A stretch of DNA of 64,000 nucleotides from NCBI GenBank assembly GCA_026168455.1, contig CM047428.1:20426759-20490758 (forward strand), read 5' to 3'. This document shows, piece by piece, positions 20,991 to 32,849 of the stretch. The notes under the pieces are model-generated. The model was not told the DNA's origin and made no database searches. It saw only the letters and a list, made by a program, of their open reading frames with translations. A program made the position numbers and the translations under genes. How positions within the stretch are numbered: position 1 is the stretch's first letter; each line of letters begins with the position of its first letter. The stretch is from Theocolax elegans (Eukaryota; Arthropoda; Insecta; Hymenoptera; Cerocephalidae).

Positions 20991-23900
20991 CCGCGGAACA
21001 ATAAAACGATGCTTTTATATATCGGAGGACATCTTTATTTCTCCAGGGAGGTGAGATGAAAAAAACATTCTCCGACTTATAAATATACGTGTGTATGTGT
21101 TATACGAGTGTACGTGTGTCTGTGTGTGTGTATGTATGGTTCACCAGATAACAGATGCATTTGAATTTGCAATTTCGCATGACCCCGCCTGTCATATGGG
21201 AATTGGTAGAGGGAGAGAGGGAGAGCAAGATCCTCCGGATGTTTGTCGTGCGCTCTTCCAATCACCGGCAATTCAACCTACGAGCTTAGTTTGCATCGTG
21301 CTAAATCCGATATCCTTTCTTCCTGAATCTCCTGATGTTTGGTACGTCTTTCCTGTCAGGGAAGACCTGCACGCTTCGTTGATCCGATATGTCGCGTTAA
21401 AATCGCTTACCCTCAACTTACATTTGTTTACGAATTTGTTGATATGTGTGTATGTGTGTGTGTGTGTCGCGTTAGTTGTGTCGTTTAGTCGACAAATGAT
21501 TTTTTGGTAATTAGGTTGATTGTACATCGTCACTTGTTCGATCGATGTTTATACCTCTAACCCACTGTCAATTTTAATTTTTTTTTATCGATACCGGTTT
21601 TATAGCTCGATGAAGTTACGGTTCGATAACTTGTTACAAGTTCGAAACAAAAGTTTATATACTATTATTGTAAAAGTTCTCTTTTCTTCGTTTCAATTGA
21701 GTATATGGGTTTTATGACGGAAGGAGAGAAAAAAAAGAGGAAGAAGAACAAGTCCGGGTCAAATTAAAATTGAATTTTGATAGAGATAAAGATGTTCCTT
21801 GTTGTGGGTACTTTTACGATAAAGTCACCTGCAGGAATCAAAATAATATTTAAAGAATTCTTTTTCCCCGATTTGTGATCGATTTAAATTTTCTGATCCC
21901 AGTATTGTTATTGAAGTTTTATTTATGATTCATTTTTCTTGATAAACAACTTCATCAAAATCTTCCACGTCATCTAAATTATTTTATTCAATCGACACCT
22001 TCGTAACTTATAAAATTACAGATCTAGTATTGTTTTCTAAATTTTATTCAAAATTGTTTTTTCTTGTCTCGATAAATCTTCCATGTGAACTAAATTATTT
22101 TGTTCAGATTCTTCATTTCATACCTAGCGACCATTCCTCGATCGCGAACATTCCATGAATCGGTATTATTTTTCATTGTATTATTTTCTTAATTATTTTC
22201 TTAATTATTTTCTTAAATACATACACATTAGTACTGGTGATTGAATATAAACATAAACATAAGTAATTAAAAATACACGAACAGTAAACGTAAATAAAAC
22301 CTAATTTATTTAAAATAATAAACGTAGTCTTTTAATCTGAAAATCAAATAATATAAATATATATTATAATTTAAATAATCCTTTTCAAATTAAATTTTAA
22401 AAAAGAAAAAGGATAATACGATTATAAATTCAGGTTATTATTCTTTATCTAAGAAATACATTGAGATCGAAAAAAAAGGTAATTTCCTGTAGAGGATGTC
22501 CAGGTAGACAAGGTAACCTCCAGGTCATCGGGGCATCATCTATTGGGAGGTACACTATCATAATAAAAAAATAGTAATTTCTCTAACAGGATATTCAGGT
22601 ACAAAGGTTGAGAGAAAATGTTACGTCACAAAAAGACTGGAAATTTTTAAACACGATTGTTAAAGTCGACATCCTTTTCAGATGTTTACAGTGTCCTTGT
22701 CAAATATTCGTTTGATAGAGCGATTTTATTGAAGCACGATCAAACATTTCGTATTCAACACTATCCTCTTTAAGAATAATCTCCTTTAATCTCACAAATG
22801 TTAATTCTCAGTTGCTTAACATTCCTGTACGGCTATTTTCAATATCCGTTTCTTGAACGACTTCATCTCGGCATTGAATGTGCAACATCCTCGTTTGAAT
22901 GCATTGCATTTTCGCGAATGAGAGCCAATAGATTCTTTGTGCTGGCAAAGGTAACCGATGTGTCTCACAATGCACTGAACTGCTCCCTCTGCTGGTGCTG
23001 CTACTCGATTCGCAAGCTGCCCTAGGGATTTGACTCCCTCAACGAGAAAGAAAAAGAGAGAAGCATGGTTGACTGATCGCGCTCTATTGATTAGGATTCC
23101 AATTATTGGCTTCAATTGCCCATTCTTCTTCTACTTTTATTTTTGCGCCACCTCTTTATTCCTTTAGCTTATTCTCTCTTTTTTGCATGCGCGCATACGA
23201 TGGAAATCGAGAGTTCGAATTTTGAGTCTGGATTTTCGAGAATGCCACTTTTGTCGCAATAGTTTTACTCTGATGGACTTTGACTGTTGGTTTTCTTTCC
23301 GATTGTTCAACCTGTGAAAGTAAGTTATCATGTTTTATTTTTGTTGAGGTGAACTTCATTTAACTTCGTTTTTAATTACATCGGCGTTAGATTCTCGTAT
23401 CGCGGATAATACGGAAATTCATTTGACGAAGGATGAAATAATTGCGTAACTAGTCGAAATATTCACTTACATCAATAAATTGCAACACATAATTAAGTTT
23501 CAGTATTTGAATTATTGCTTGGATACGCCAGCCTCTTAATTCTTCATTCCAAATATTTTTCTATCGAAGATTAAAATCACGATCTACGGTAATAAAATTC
23601 CATCACTTATTTCGTTTGATCATAGATCAATTTTCATTCGATGGATCGATAATTTTCGACCACATTCAGTTGTTTCGTCATTGTCTTGTCCTTTTTCTCT
23701 TTATCTGCTGTAGCACTCGCACTTACAATGTTTCATTTTTTTTTCTATTCTCTCTTTTACTTCCGATAGTCATTGATGCATTCAATGAAGGCGTTCGCGT
23801 GTGTTCGCTCATACATACGTTTCTGTATATACGTCGCCCCTCCCCCAACAAGAGACAAAAAAAGCGAGCGAGAACGTGAAAGGGAAGAATGATGAAAAAT

Positions 23901-24164
23901 AAACGAAATGCACAAACAATAAGCGCCCGATATTAAAACTTCCCCCACCGCCTTTTTTTCTTCATGGGAAAACTTTGCTATATCCTTTGTCACTGTTTCA
24001 ACGAGAGACCATTTACATTATCCTTTACAACTGAAGTATCTTCTTTTTCTTTCGATGAGAAAAAACGCAGTGTACATATACGTGCACAAAGTGAAGTGAT
24101 TAAGAATTAGATTTTCAAGTGCATAACAAATATTTGAAGATATAAGGATATACTGTTATCCGTT

Positions 24165-24400
24165 CGACGATTCTTTCGAATATTCATCATTGTACCAAAT
24201 TAAAAATTCTAGATGGTAAAATTATTCCTTCGATAGATTATGATCCAAAATAAAAAATTGATGATGGTAAAATCATATCTTTGATTCATCATTATGAAAA
24301 ATAAAAAATTGAAGATGGTAAAATCATTACTTTCATCCATCATTATGCTAAATTAAATATTATAATTGATAGTATCATTCGTTCGATTCATCATTATACG
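24165..24400 (+). repeat. Diverged minisatellite, period about 51 bp
   Basis: The word GATGGTAAAAT recurs at 24212, 24263 and 24314, with a degenerate copy near 24368. Each copy is followed by CATT-CTTTCG-TTCATCATTA and an A-rich spacer. Further decayed traces run on to about 24560. Confidence 0.75.
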
Positions 24401-25420
24401 CATAATTACAAGACTTAGGTTGGTAAAATTGTTTCGTCGATAATGCCGTTAAATATTAATTATTACAAATTAAGGATACTAAAATAATTTCTTGTATACT
24501 ATTATTTCGAACATCATTATTACAATTACCTTCGACGATACAGATTCTTCCAAATATTCATCATTACTCAAAAAAGTAACAAATAGAAAATCGTAAACCT
24601 ATACCGATAAAACATAAACATTTGAAGATCTTTGGGAACTATACACTGAGAAAAGTAATTCTTTGCTTCAATGAAATGGTGTATTTGCCATTTTGTTTTA
24701 AAATCTTTACTTTGCGGCGATTGTCAATTTATTAACTATTAGGGAAATATTCCTTAATAAATAAGCAGTCAAATGAAACCTAATATTCTTTACTAATAAA
24801 CTAATTTATAAAGTTATGATTATTATTAACGAAGGAATATAATTATATATCACACTGAATACATTCGTTTAGTCAAATTAGTAAATATATTTAATTACGC
24901 TAAGATATGAGACTTAGGTAGACATACTTATATAATTAATGCATAAAATTTACTATCAAGTTCAAAAAGTCGTTGACTCCCTCTAGCGGTGCGTGAAAAC
25001 ATTATCCTTACGATCCGTTATATTAATAATAATATTTAATTTATTACGTATTAATAAAAGAACGACTTGATTGAGACAAAATTATATAATCATTGTTCAC
25101 CAAAAATTCAAGTCACTAGATTCTTAATAGTTAAGACATGTCCCTTTCGCCTCAAAGAATAAATATTGGTGTACAGTTACATCGTTTCGACGTTTCTTTT
25201 AAATATTTATCTTCACCCAAAATTGCAAAATTTAACAAGCAACGGTAAATATATATATATATGTACACATCTTATTTTGATTGTTCGAAACAAGCATTTA
25301 GACCCAAGTGCTTCAATAACATTTAAAGCTAATTCGTGGCCATTTGGGCCAATCGTATTATCGCCAAGGAGTTAAGTAGCAACAACTATTGCACCGAGTC
25401 AAACCTCGAAATTGCGGAAC

Positions 25421-25421
<1 letters not shown>

Positions 25422-25454
<33 letters not shown>

Positions 25455-25456
25455 CT
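25422..25456 (+). repeat. Compound (CT)n(TA)n microsatellite
   Basis: About seven CT units pass directly into about eleven TA units. The mirror arrangement (TA)n(GA)n occurs at 63117..63156. Confidence 0.9.
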
Positions 25457-25635
25457 ATTGCGCCTAGCGAGGAAGAGAGACGCTCAAGCTTAAACGATGT
25501 ATTAATTGCTTCGACTTTGATGCGCTTCCTTACACTGAGATGCGAACGTAATGTTATTACATTAGGCCGTAATAACAGCATTGTCTTCCACGTATATACA
25601 CCTACTCTTCTGGAAATTAACTTATGATAGTATTA

Positions 25636-25778
25636 CACGCGCGCGCACGCACGCACACACACACACACACCCAGAGAAAAATATACATGCATGCATACCT
25701 ATATCTGCATGTGCACTTGTTGTATGCGTGTGTATATGAGTGTGTGTGTGTGTGTGCGTGCGTGTGCGTGTGCGTGTA
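25636..25778. repeat. CA-rich tract facing a TG-rich tract
   Basis: A CG/CA run (25636..25673) is followed 35 bp later by a TG/CG run (25709..25778). The two can pair with each other, so the RNA or single strand could form a hairpin. Both are simple sequence. Confidence 0.8.
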
Positions 25779-26598
25779 CTACCTGTGTGTACGTATGTTT
25801 ATGAAACTTTTACCCCGTGAATTTTGATGATTATTGTAATTATATATATCTGGCGGTAATGTAACCTACATTTACAATTTACAGTTACGTTACAGTTCAC
25901 AAAAAGAACTCTTTTCTAGTTTCCTAACGCATTACGTCGATTTAAGTTACACCTATTACTCCGTGTGTTGTATCGCATCGAATTGTGTTGTCAAAACGGA
26001 ACAATTAATTAGAAAAAAAAATTACACATCTTCATTAATAATCATAAACACGGGATTATATTCCAATGGTGGTACTCACGGGGGTTGACTCCAGACTAAT
26101 CAAGTTTACATATTCACGATAACCTTTTCTATCGGTAATATCCATAAATTGTAATATCGATGTATATTTAATGAACTTGCACACCATACAAACACACAGT
26201 CACATATTTAATTCATAAACACACATTGAATGTGTGAGTATGTGACTTTGTATGTGTGTGTGTATGCATGTCAGCGTGCGTACGTGCGTGTGTGTTTCTG
26301 TGTGTATGTGCGGGCGCGTATATGACAGCGTTAACAGAGAAATATTTTTCATTAGAACTTATTACGATAATACAAATTATTTAATGGAATGATTGATTCC
26401 ATTAATTCCATTAATCAACCAGTGGGCTGATCGGATTTACGTTATTTGTTTACCAGAGAGTTAATTATTTATTTTATTTTACAATACGTTGTTGCGACGA
26501 GTTTTGTAAAGTGTGATGGGTATACGAATTAATTGCGCAGTCGAGAGTAATAACGATTATTTCAATAACATATTAAGAACGTTAATAAAGTAATTTAA

Positions 26599-26979
26599 GG
26601 GGATGTCGGACTCCAAAAATGGTTATTTTTAATGTTTTTTATAAACAAAGGAATAAATTTTTGAAAAAATCCTGAACGCCATGCCCTTAGGCATATTTTA
26701 AACAGTATACTCAAATTTTTTCAAATTTTTAAATCTGTAATTTAATTTTGATTTTTGCGTTGAAAATTCATGTTTTTTTAGATAAATAATTACCGACCGA
26801 AAATTGTTTATTCAATTGTTATTAACAAATTTATTTTTTCTTTAAAACTCAAAACGCCACAACCTTGCTTTTGTTTTAAACTACCCATATGAATTTTGTT
26901 CAGATTTTTAATTAAATATTTTCAACATCATTTTTATGTTGAAAGATGTAGATCCCTGTAACTTGGGTCCGACATCCCG
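26599..26979. mobile_element. TTAA-flanked MITE, piggyBac-like by target site
   Basis: The left end GGGGATGTCGGACTCC pairs with the right end GGGTCCGACATCCC. TTAA flanks both sides (26595..26598 and 26980..26983). It has no coding frame, and the interior includes TTACCGACCG near 26789. The right terminal sequence (GTAGATCCCTGTAACTTGGG) is the motif that recurs in about 30 places across this intron. TTAA duplications are typical of piggyBac, but the termini are not the canonical piggyBac ones, so the superfamily is only suggested. Confidence 0.7.
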
Positions 26980-27230
26980 TTAAAATTAATGCGGTTGATA
27001 TTTTTAGGATATTACACGTTTTCAGGTTGGTTGTAGGTTTCGTCAGTTAGAACATATTTTGCCGAGGACATCGGCAAGTTTCCGGATAGAGAAAGGGAAC
27101 GTTTCAAAACGTATTAAATGGGTGTAAAGTAAATAATATTGTACCAGTTTCGAACTTGACAGGTTAGGTTAGTTTGTCCATGGATATGAACTATTGACTT
27201 ATCGGACAGCTATTGGGGGAGGATACACTA

Positions 27231-27874
27231 ACAAGGAGGGGTCAAAACTCCGGGTCGATTTTATTGCAATTTTGGGAACTGTTTGGTACACAATTATGAA
27301 AGAATTCATGTAAAATTCAATCTCACAAACTGTTTGACAATAATTCTACGCATTTAATGATAAATGTATACGTCAGTTTGATTAATGATAACTCAAAAGC
27401 ATTTTAAGATAGACACTCAAATCTAGATCTGACAAAAAGTTGAGATCAAGTAGATACGATTTGAAAAGAAGGAAGCTTAAATAGTTCTATTTGGTCAAAA
27501 GTTTTGGGAGAAATAAGAATAAGACGAAATATTAACGAAAATGTAGTATTTAAATATAATGGACTTTTTAGGCAAAAATTTCATCTTATTCTTATTTCTT
27601 CCATAATTTTTGACCAAATTGAAATATTTGAGCTTCTATTTTTTCAAATCGTATTAACTTTTCAATTCGTATTGTCTATCTTTAATTGTTTTTGAGTTAT
27701 CAGTAATCAAACTGACGTACACATTTTTCACAATTTTTCATTAAATGCGTAGGGTTAACGTCAAGTAGCCTATGAGATTGAACTTGACATGAAATCTTTC
27801 ATACTTGTGTACTAGAAAACAGTTCCCAAAATTGCAACAAAACCCGCGACCCGGAGCCTGGAACCCTTCCTTGT
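27231..27874. mobile_element. Long fold-back element (644 bp)
   Basis: The left arm begins ACAAGGAGGGGTCAAAACTC and continues CGGGTCGATTTTATTGCAAT. The right arm ends GCGACCCGGAGCC then CCCTTCCTTGT. Interior blocks also pair: AACTGTTTGGTACACAA with the TGTGTACTAGAAAACAGTT block, and CTTATTCTTATTTC with GAAATAAGAATAAG. The whole unit is an imperfect palindrome with no real gene. Target duplication is unclear. A short frame inside (27504..27695) is a by-product. Confidence 0.8.
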
Positions 27875-28727
27875 AAGTTTTTTCGATTACTTCGAATTAT
27901 TGATTAACTGAACGTTGTTTTAATTTTGGGTTATAGCTAGTGGAATTTGAGTTTTTCGAGGTTAGGGTAAACTGTCTAAATTGTACATATACACGTGTTG
28001 GCTAATTTTTGCATCCCTTTATTTTCTCTCTCCCGGTGAAGTCCGATTTTGTTATCGTGAACAAAAAAAACAACCAAATACATCATAAACAACATCCAAA
28101 ATTATTGAAATTCGTGATTTTGACGGAAAGTACGAGGTTACAACCGTAATCCCCATCTACCCGAAAATTGACAATACGTACCATGTATATATATATAGGT
28201 AAGGAGAGTCGGTATCGCGATAACCGTATAGCCTTAATTCCGAAATGATTTTTCGCCGTTGTTACGTGACTAGAAACGCCAGGAACATAATACGGGAAGA
28301 GAACAAACGGCAGGGAAGGAGGGAGAGGGGGGGTGAAAGGGAGGGAGGGAAGCGAGACGGCGAAACCGGAACGTAATGTGGCAAAGCCAGAATAGAGAGA
28401 AGCACGAGATGAAAGCGCAACCGAGGAGAATGAGACTCTAGATCGCATCAGATAAATGTATATGTATATCTACACACGCACACACTGTATCACTTGTACG
28501 TTTACAAATGTTAATATTGCTTAAGGGCAATTTCGTATGAAACGAAATAATATGGTGAAATGTATGTGTGTAAAATGTATGTGTATGTGTGTGTGTGTGT
28601 GTGTATGTGTGTGTGCGTTTACATGGTAAGTTATGCAACTCCTTGATTATCGCGTTGGATTAAGTTGGTTCGTTCTCGAAAACTAACGATTTTTTTCCGT
28701 GTGTTTAAATATTAAATTTGGCTTGAT
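27875..28727. other. Intron sequence with a G-rich tract and a TG microsatellite
   Basis: No gene. It contains a G-run tract at 28313..28349 and a TG-rich run near 28563..28618. Confidence 0.5.
28313..28349 (+). other. Candidate G-quadruplex tract
   Basis: Six runs of at least three G in 37 bases, with loops of one to five bases, on the sfl sense strand. Confidence 0.65.
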
Positions 28728-29308
28728 CGATATATGTAGATACCTGTAATTATCATCGTCAGAAAAAACGTGTTCAATCCCCTTTACGATATATCGCTCC
28801 GTCAGCTTCTTCAGCATATAATTTGTAATCGTAAATTTGTCCAAACTTTTAAATTTTAAACATCAAATTTGTGTCGGTAAAAGTAAAGTTCTGTATTTAT
28901 TATGATTACGAAAAGAAACTTGCTTTATCTGGTTCTTTCGTATGTTCTAATCTATACTTACTACTTTTTCATACTTTTAACTCAATAGTTTAAATTGATA
29001 TGATTTTTCAGTTGATAACTGTATATCCCTGTAATTATCATTACAATAAAAAAAACACCTTAAATTTTCTTTCTAATGATTTACTCTACTGTTTCTTTTA
29101 CAGGAATCTATTTACATAATTTTTTTTCAAATATATCATAAATATTTTTTTGGTAGATAATTGCAGATTCCCTTAATTCCGTCACAATAAAAAAGCACCT
29201 TAAATTTTCTTTTAATAAAATTATTTTATATTTAATTTTCGTACGTATCTTAGCTTCAATATTCTAAACATAATTTTTGAATCGATAAAGGTAGATCCCT
29301 GTAATACG
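28728..29308 (+). repeat. Block of the roughly 145-bp monomer family, + orientation
   Basis: The motif GATAAAGGTAGATCCCTGTA, with variants, occurs at 28728, 29011, 29151 and 29283, that is at intervals of about 283 (two units), 140 and 132 bp. The sequence between is AT-rich and diverged. It is the same family as the terminal sequence of the TTAA-flanked element at 26599..26979. Confidence 0.65.
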
Positions 29309-30743
29309 ATCACCAAAACAATGTTGGTTATAGTTAAAAATAAAAAAAAAGTTTCTCATTTTACGCTCTTAGAATACCTTATCCATCGAATAATAGACTT
29401 GTAACACACCTCCGTTTAAACGTTATTATCAGGAAGATCCCATTATTCTCTCCGTGCAAACAAATTGAAAGAGAAGATTAAGACATACGCAAATAAACTG
29501 AACAATATATAAACCTCAAGAGAGAGAGAGAGCAAATAAACCGAGTACGTCCGTTATGTGTACACACATCGAACAAGTCGATCGCGAACTTTACGTGCGA
29601 CTAAAATACTTGTGTGCACGTTGTTGTTGTTTCATACAGCCTGTTGATTTTTCCTTTATTCTATACTATCGATTTCATCTATTTTGTAAGTTAGGTTGTA
29701 CCCCTTTTCGGTTAAGAATGAAATCGTATGCGTTTCGGCAATACGACCTCGGGCGAAAAAAATCGATCGACCGTGATGCGTATCTTTGTCGACAAAAAAA
29801 GCTAACCTTATATACAAAAAAAGAAAGTTAAGTCACTATTTATAGAATAAAAGAATAAAGAAAAGGAAACAATTTGGGCACATTTGCAATGTACAGAAAT
29901 ATTTTATTTTCCATTCGACAGATCGATCGAATGAAAGGGACGCGGTTTTCTTCAATTAACGACAAGTGGCACTTCAAATGGACGAATTACCAGATAAATA
30001 TTCGCAATAATTATCACGTGATGGACAAAAAGGAAAACAAATGAAAAATCGTTATCGTTATTAAAACACTACGCGATATCAGGAAAGACATATATAATTA
30101 TTATATCGATAGGTGAACATCAGACCATAAAATAACATGTGAAATTATTTCCCGATTTCGAACGATGACGTATATATATAGACACACCGATATATTTCCT
30201 CTATTTAACGTCATCATTCTAGTGACCAGCGATTAAATGCGGGCCTTTTGAACATCGATCACTGCCTCGTCTAATACGCGTTAAAATCTCTCTCCCACAC
30301 CTACCCTCCTCGCCATTGTTTATATTTCATTTAATTAATACGACGGTGAGAATTTTGAAAATTTTCTCTATATACGCGTACATGTGAGTATATATATAAG
30401 GGGAGAGAGAAAGAGAGAGAGAGAGATAAATCGAGTAATACCAATAATTGAACGACATTTGCGATATATGACCAGTACGCTTTGATGAGAGACAAACAAA
30501 ATATCATATCGGCTTTCCGTACAAACGCACACGCGCGCGCGGACGCAACGCTGATGGGCTTATATGTTCGTAATTAAGATTTTAATTAATTTGTTGCACG
30601 CTATATCGGTTGATGCCATCTGCTTTTCTGATAATTAGTTTCGTTCTTTATTACCAACACGGTGGTAAATATATTTTTTTTTCTTTTTGGCAATCGCATC
30701 GATGACTGTTTTTGAGGGACGGGATGAGCATTTTTGCAGAATG
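29309..30743. other. Intron sequence, no clear feature
   Basis: AT-rich with short (GA)n runs near 29520 and 30410. A frame at 29556..29831 is open but matches nothing I recognise. Confidence 0.45.
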
Positions 30744-31768
30744 CTGATAACGGTAGAGCCCTGTAATTTGGGGAATATTATGTTTTTATGGAAGAGTAGA
30801 GCTATCAGAGTTCTTCTGTATGCTTGAAGTTATTTTTTGAATTTTTTTAATTTTTTTATTTGATATTTTACACGGCATTTTATTAGGCCGGTAATAGTGG
30901 AAAACTATAATTTGGGTCCAATACCCTCTTTTTATCATTTATAAAAAACCTTGTCTTTATAAGAAATTACATATCAAAATCCTTGAAGTTTATTATGAAT
31001 TTTTAAGATTTTTAATTTGATATTTTAAACGAGGATTTGATTGGGCCGGTAATAGTGGAATCTGTATTTTGGGTCCGATATTCCCTTAATATCGTAGATA
31101 AGAAATGTTGCTGTCATAAGTATTTACACATCAGATTTCTTCTATAAGAATGTAAAGTTTCTTTCCGAATTTTCTCTGATTTCTCATTACACATTTTAAA
31201 AGGAATGTGTTCTGGTCGATAATGGCAGAAATTTATAATTTGGGACAGGTACTCCCCTTGAAATTACCAACAAATTAATTTTGTTCTCTAAATCTAGCTC
31301 CATGATCTTAGTTATACTTATTAATTTTTCAAAATTTATAATTTCTTACATTTAATATTATTTTTCGTGGTCGATAAAAGTAGATCATTCTAATTTAAGT
31401 CCGATATGTTGTCGTTAAGATTATCAACTAATTCCTTTTTTCTTGATAATTACTACATGCATTTTTTTCTCATTACGCAATGTATGAATTAGTACTGGCA
31501 GATTTCTGTAATTTGTATCCGATGTTCTCATAAATTACCACCAAAAATTTGTTTAATCATTATAACTATTTATTCAAGTCTTTTATCGATAATATGATTT
31601 AGGAACGATGGTTTCTTTAAACTTACTAAAAAAACATTTATTGTTTGTTAAACGTAACTTTCTCAATTTTTTCTATAATTCGTATCTTTCAGATTTTAAG
31701 TTTCTTAAACATCATTTTTAAGATCGATAAATGAATGCCCTCCTGATTTGAGTGTAAAGTCTCCTTAA
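30744..31768 (+). repeat. Largest block of the roughly 145-bp monomer family, + orientation
   Basis: Seven motif copies start near 30744, 30887, 31045, 31215, 31370, 31490 and 31723. They range from close (CGGTAGAGCCCTGTAATTTG) to strongly diverged. Most are followed by a TGGGTCCGATATTCCCTTAA-like word and by AAATTACCA or a similar A-rich start of the next unit. No coding potential. Confidence 0.7.
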
Positions 31769-32840
31769 AATTACCGTCGAAAAGAATTTTTTTGTCCCTC
31801 TCGAACTTTACACTTCACGTTTGATATAATTCCCTTAAACTGTACAATGCTGAAAACACGATTATCCAATATTTCAACTTGATTGTCACCTCTCGACTAA
31901 ACCGAAGAAAAAAAAGTAAAGTTCGAATTCGTGCAATAAAATCCAGTTTATTATACAAAGGCAAACCCATGAAAAACGGAAAAGGAAAAAAATAAGATGT
32001 CCTTACACAAGCCAATTAAAAAAGAAGAAGAAGTAGAAGAAGAAGGTATCACGCGATCCGTCTCTGACACGAATCAAACTTTCTTTTTTGTCTCGTAATA
32101 CTTTGAGGGTGGAATGACAAAAGTTCGGTTAGGAGACCCGGAAAGTTGTAAAAAATCATAAAACGATCATTTCGCGGATAAGTCCGATGTTATCGTCCAG
32201 CGTCTACTTTCGGAAGACTCCGGAGATGATCATCCTCCTCCCCCACCCACCCTTCAAAAAAAACGAAGGAAAGGGAGAGAACAGAGAGGAAGGGAAGTAA
32301 TTTTGCGCGCGGTGAAATCAGTTTCGCTGGACGCCCGTAAATTGCCGGAAACCCCCTCGATCGAAGAGAAAACCCAAGGGCGATTTCTTCTCTCTCTTAC
32401 AAAACTTTTTCTTTTCGATGGTATTTTCCCTTGATTTTCCTTTCGTAAACCCACGACAAAACTGAACATGTTCTTTTGTTTTTTGTGTATCAATCATATA
32501 TTTTCTTTCTTCTGATTCATCATCTGCAGTTAAATAAATTTGGTTGAGCAATTAAAAACAATTTTTTATTTAAATATGATACTGAAAATAGTGTATTATA
32601 TAAACTTGATATTTTGGAGAAAAAACGAGCAAGAAAATCCCTTTTGCACTTTAACAAGGAAATTTTTTGTCACTGTAGATACTTTGCAAATCCTCTGCTC
32701 ACTTCAAAGGCTTGGGATTTTTTTTTTTCGTATCAGACAACTTGAACGTTTGTCAAACGAAATCCGATTAACTTCTTTCTTACAAATTTTTGTCGCTAAT
32801 AATAAATAATGTACTGCTTACCGTTTAAACTCGTAATGGA
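31769..32840. other. Intron sequence, no gene supported
   Basis: AT-rich with a purine-rich patch near 32015..32045 and a somewhat GC-richer patch near 32100..32400. The short overlapping frames on both strands near 32254..32551 have no recognisable domain. Confidence 0.45.
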
Positions 32841-32849
32841 AGTAACAAA

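Larger units (their letters stand above)
17931..24159. other. Intron sequence with microsatellites and GC-richer patches, no gene
   Basis: No exon is supported. It contains a (CT)n tract at 18144..18180, a G-run tract at 18314..18342, a purine-rich stretch near 18540..18620, a GC-richer patch at 19200..19410 and a (TA)n run at 20966..20990. Frames open on both strands near 21077..21510 (flanked by TG repeats) and 22800..23115, but neither resembles a known protein. Confidence 0.45.
24401..26598. other. AT-rich intron sequence with several dinucleotide tracts
   Basis: No gene. A compound (CT)n(TA)n run lies at 25422..25456, CA-rich and TG-rich runs at 25636..25778, and a TG-rich stretch near 26236..26310. 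Confidence 0.5.

Noticed and set aside
21091..21510. 139-codon plus-strand frame in the intron
   Set aside because: Both ends are translated TG microsatellite (Cys/Val alternation), an opposite-strand frame overlaps it, and no family is recognised.
22816..23115. 99-codon minus-strand frame
   Set aside because: No recognisable motif, with an overlapping frame on the other strand. It is probably a chance opening in a GC-richer patch.
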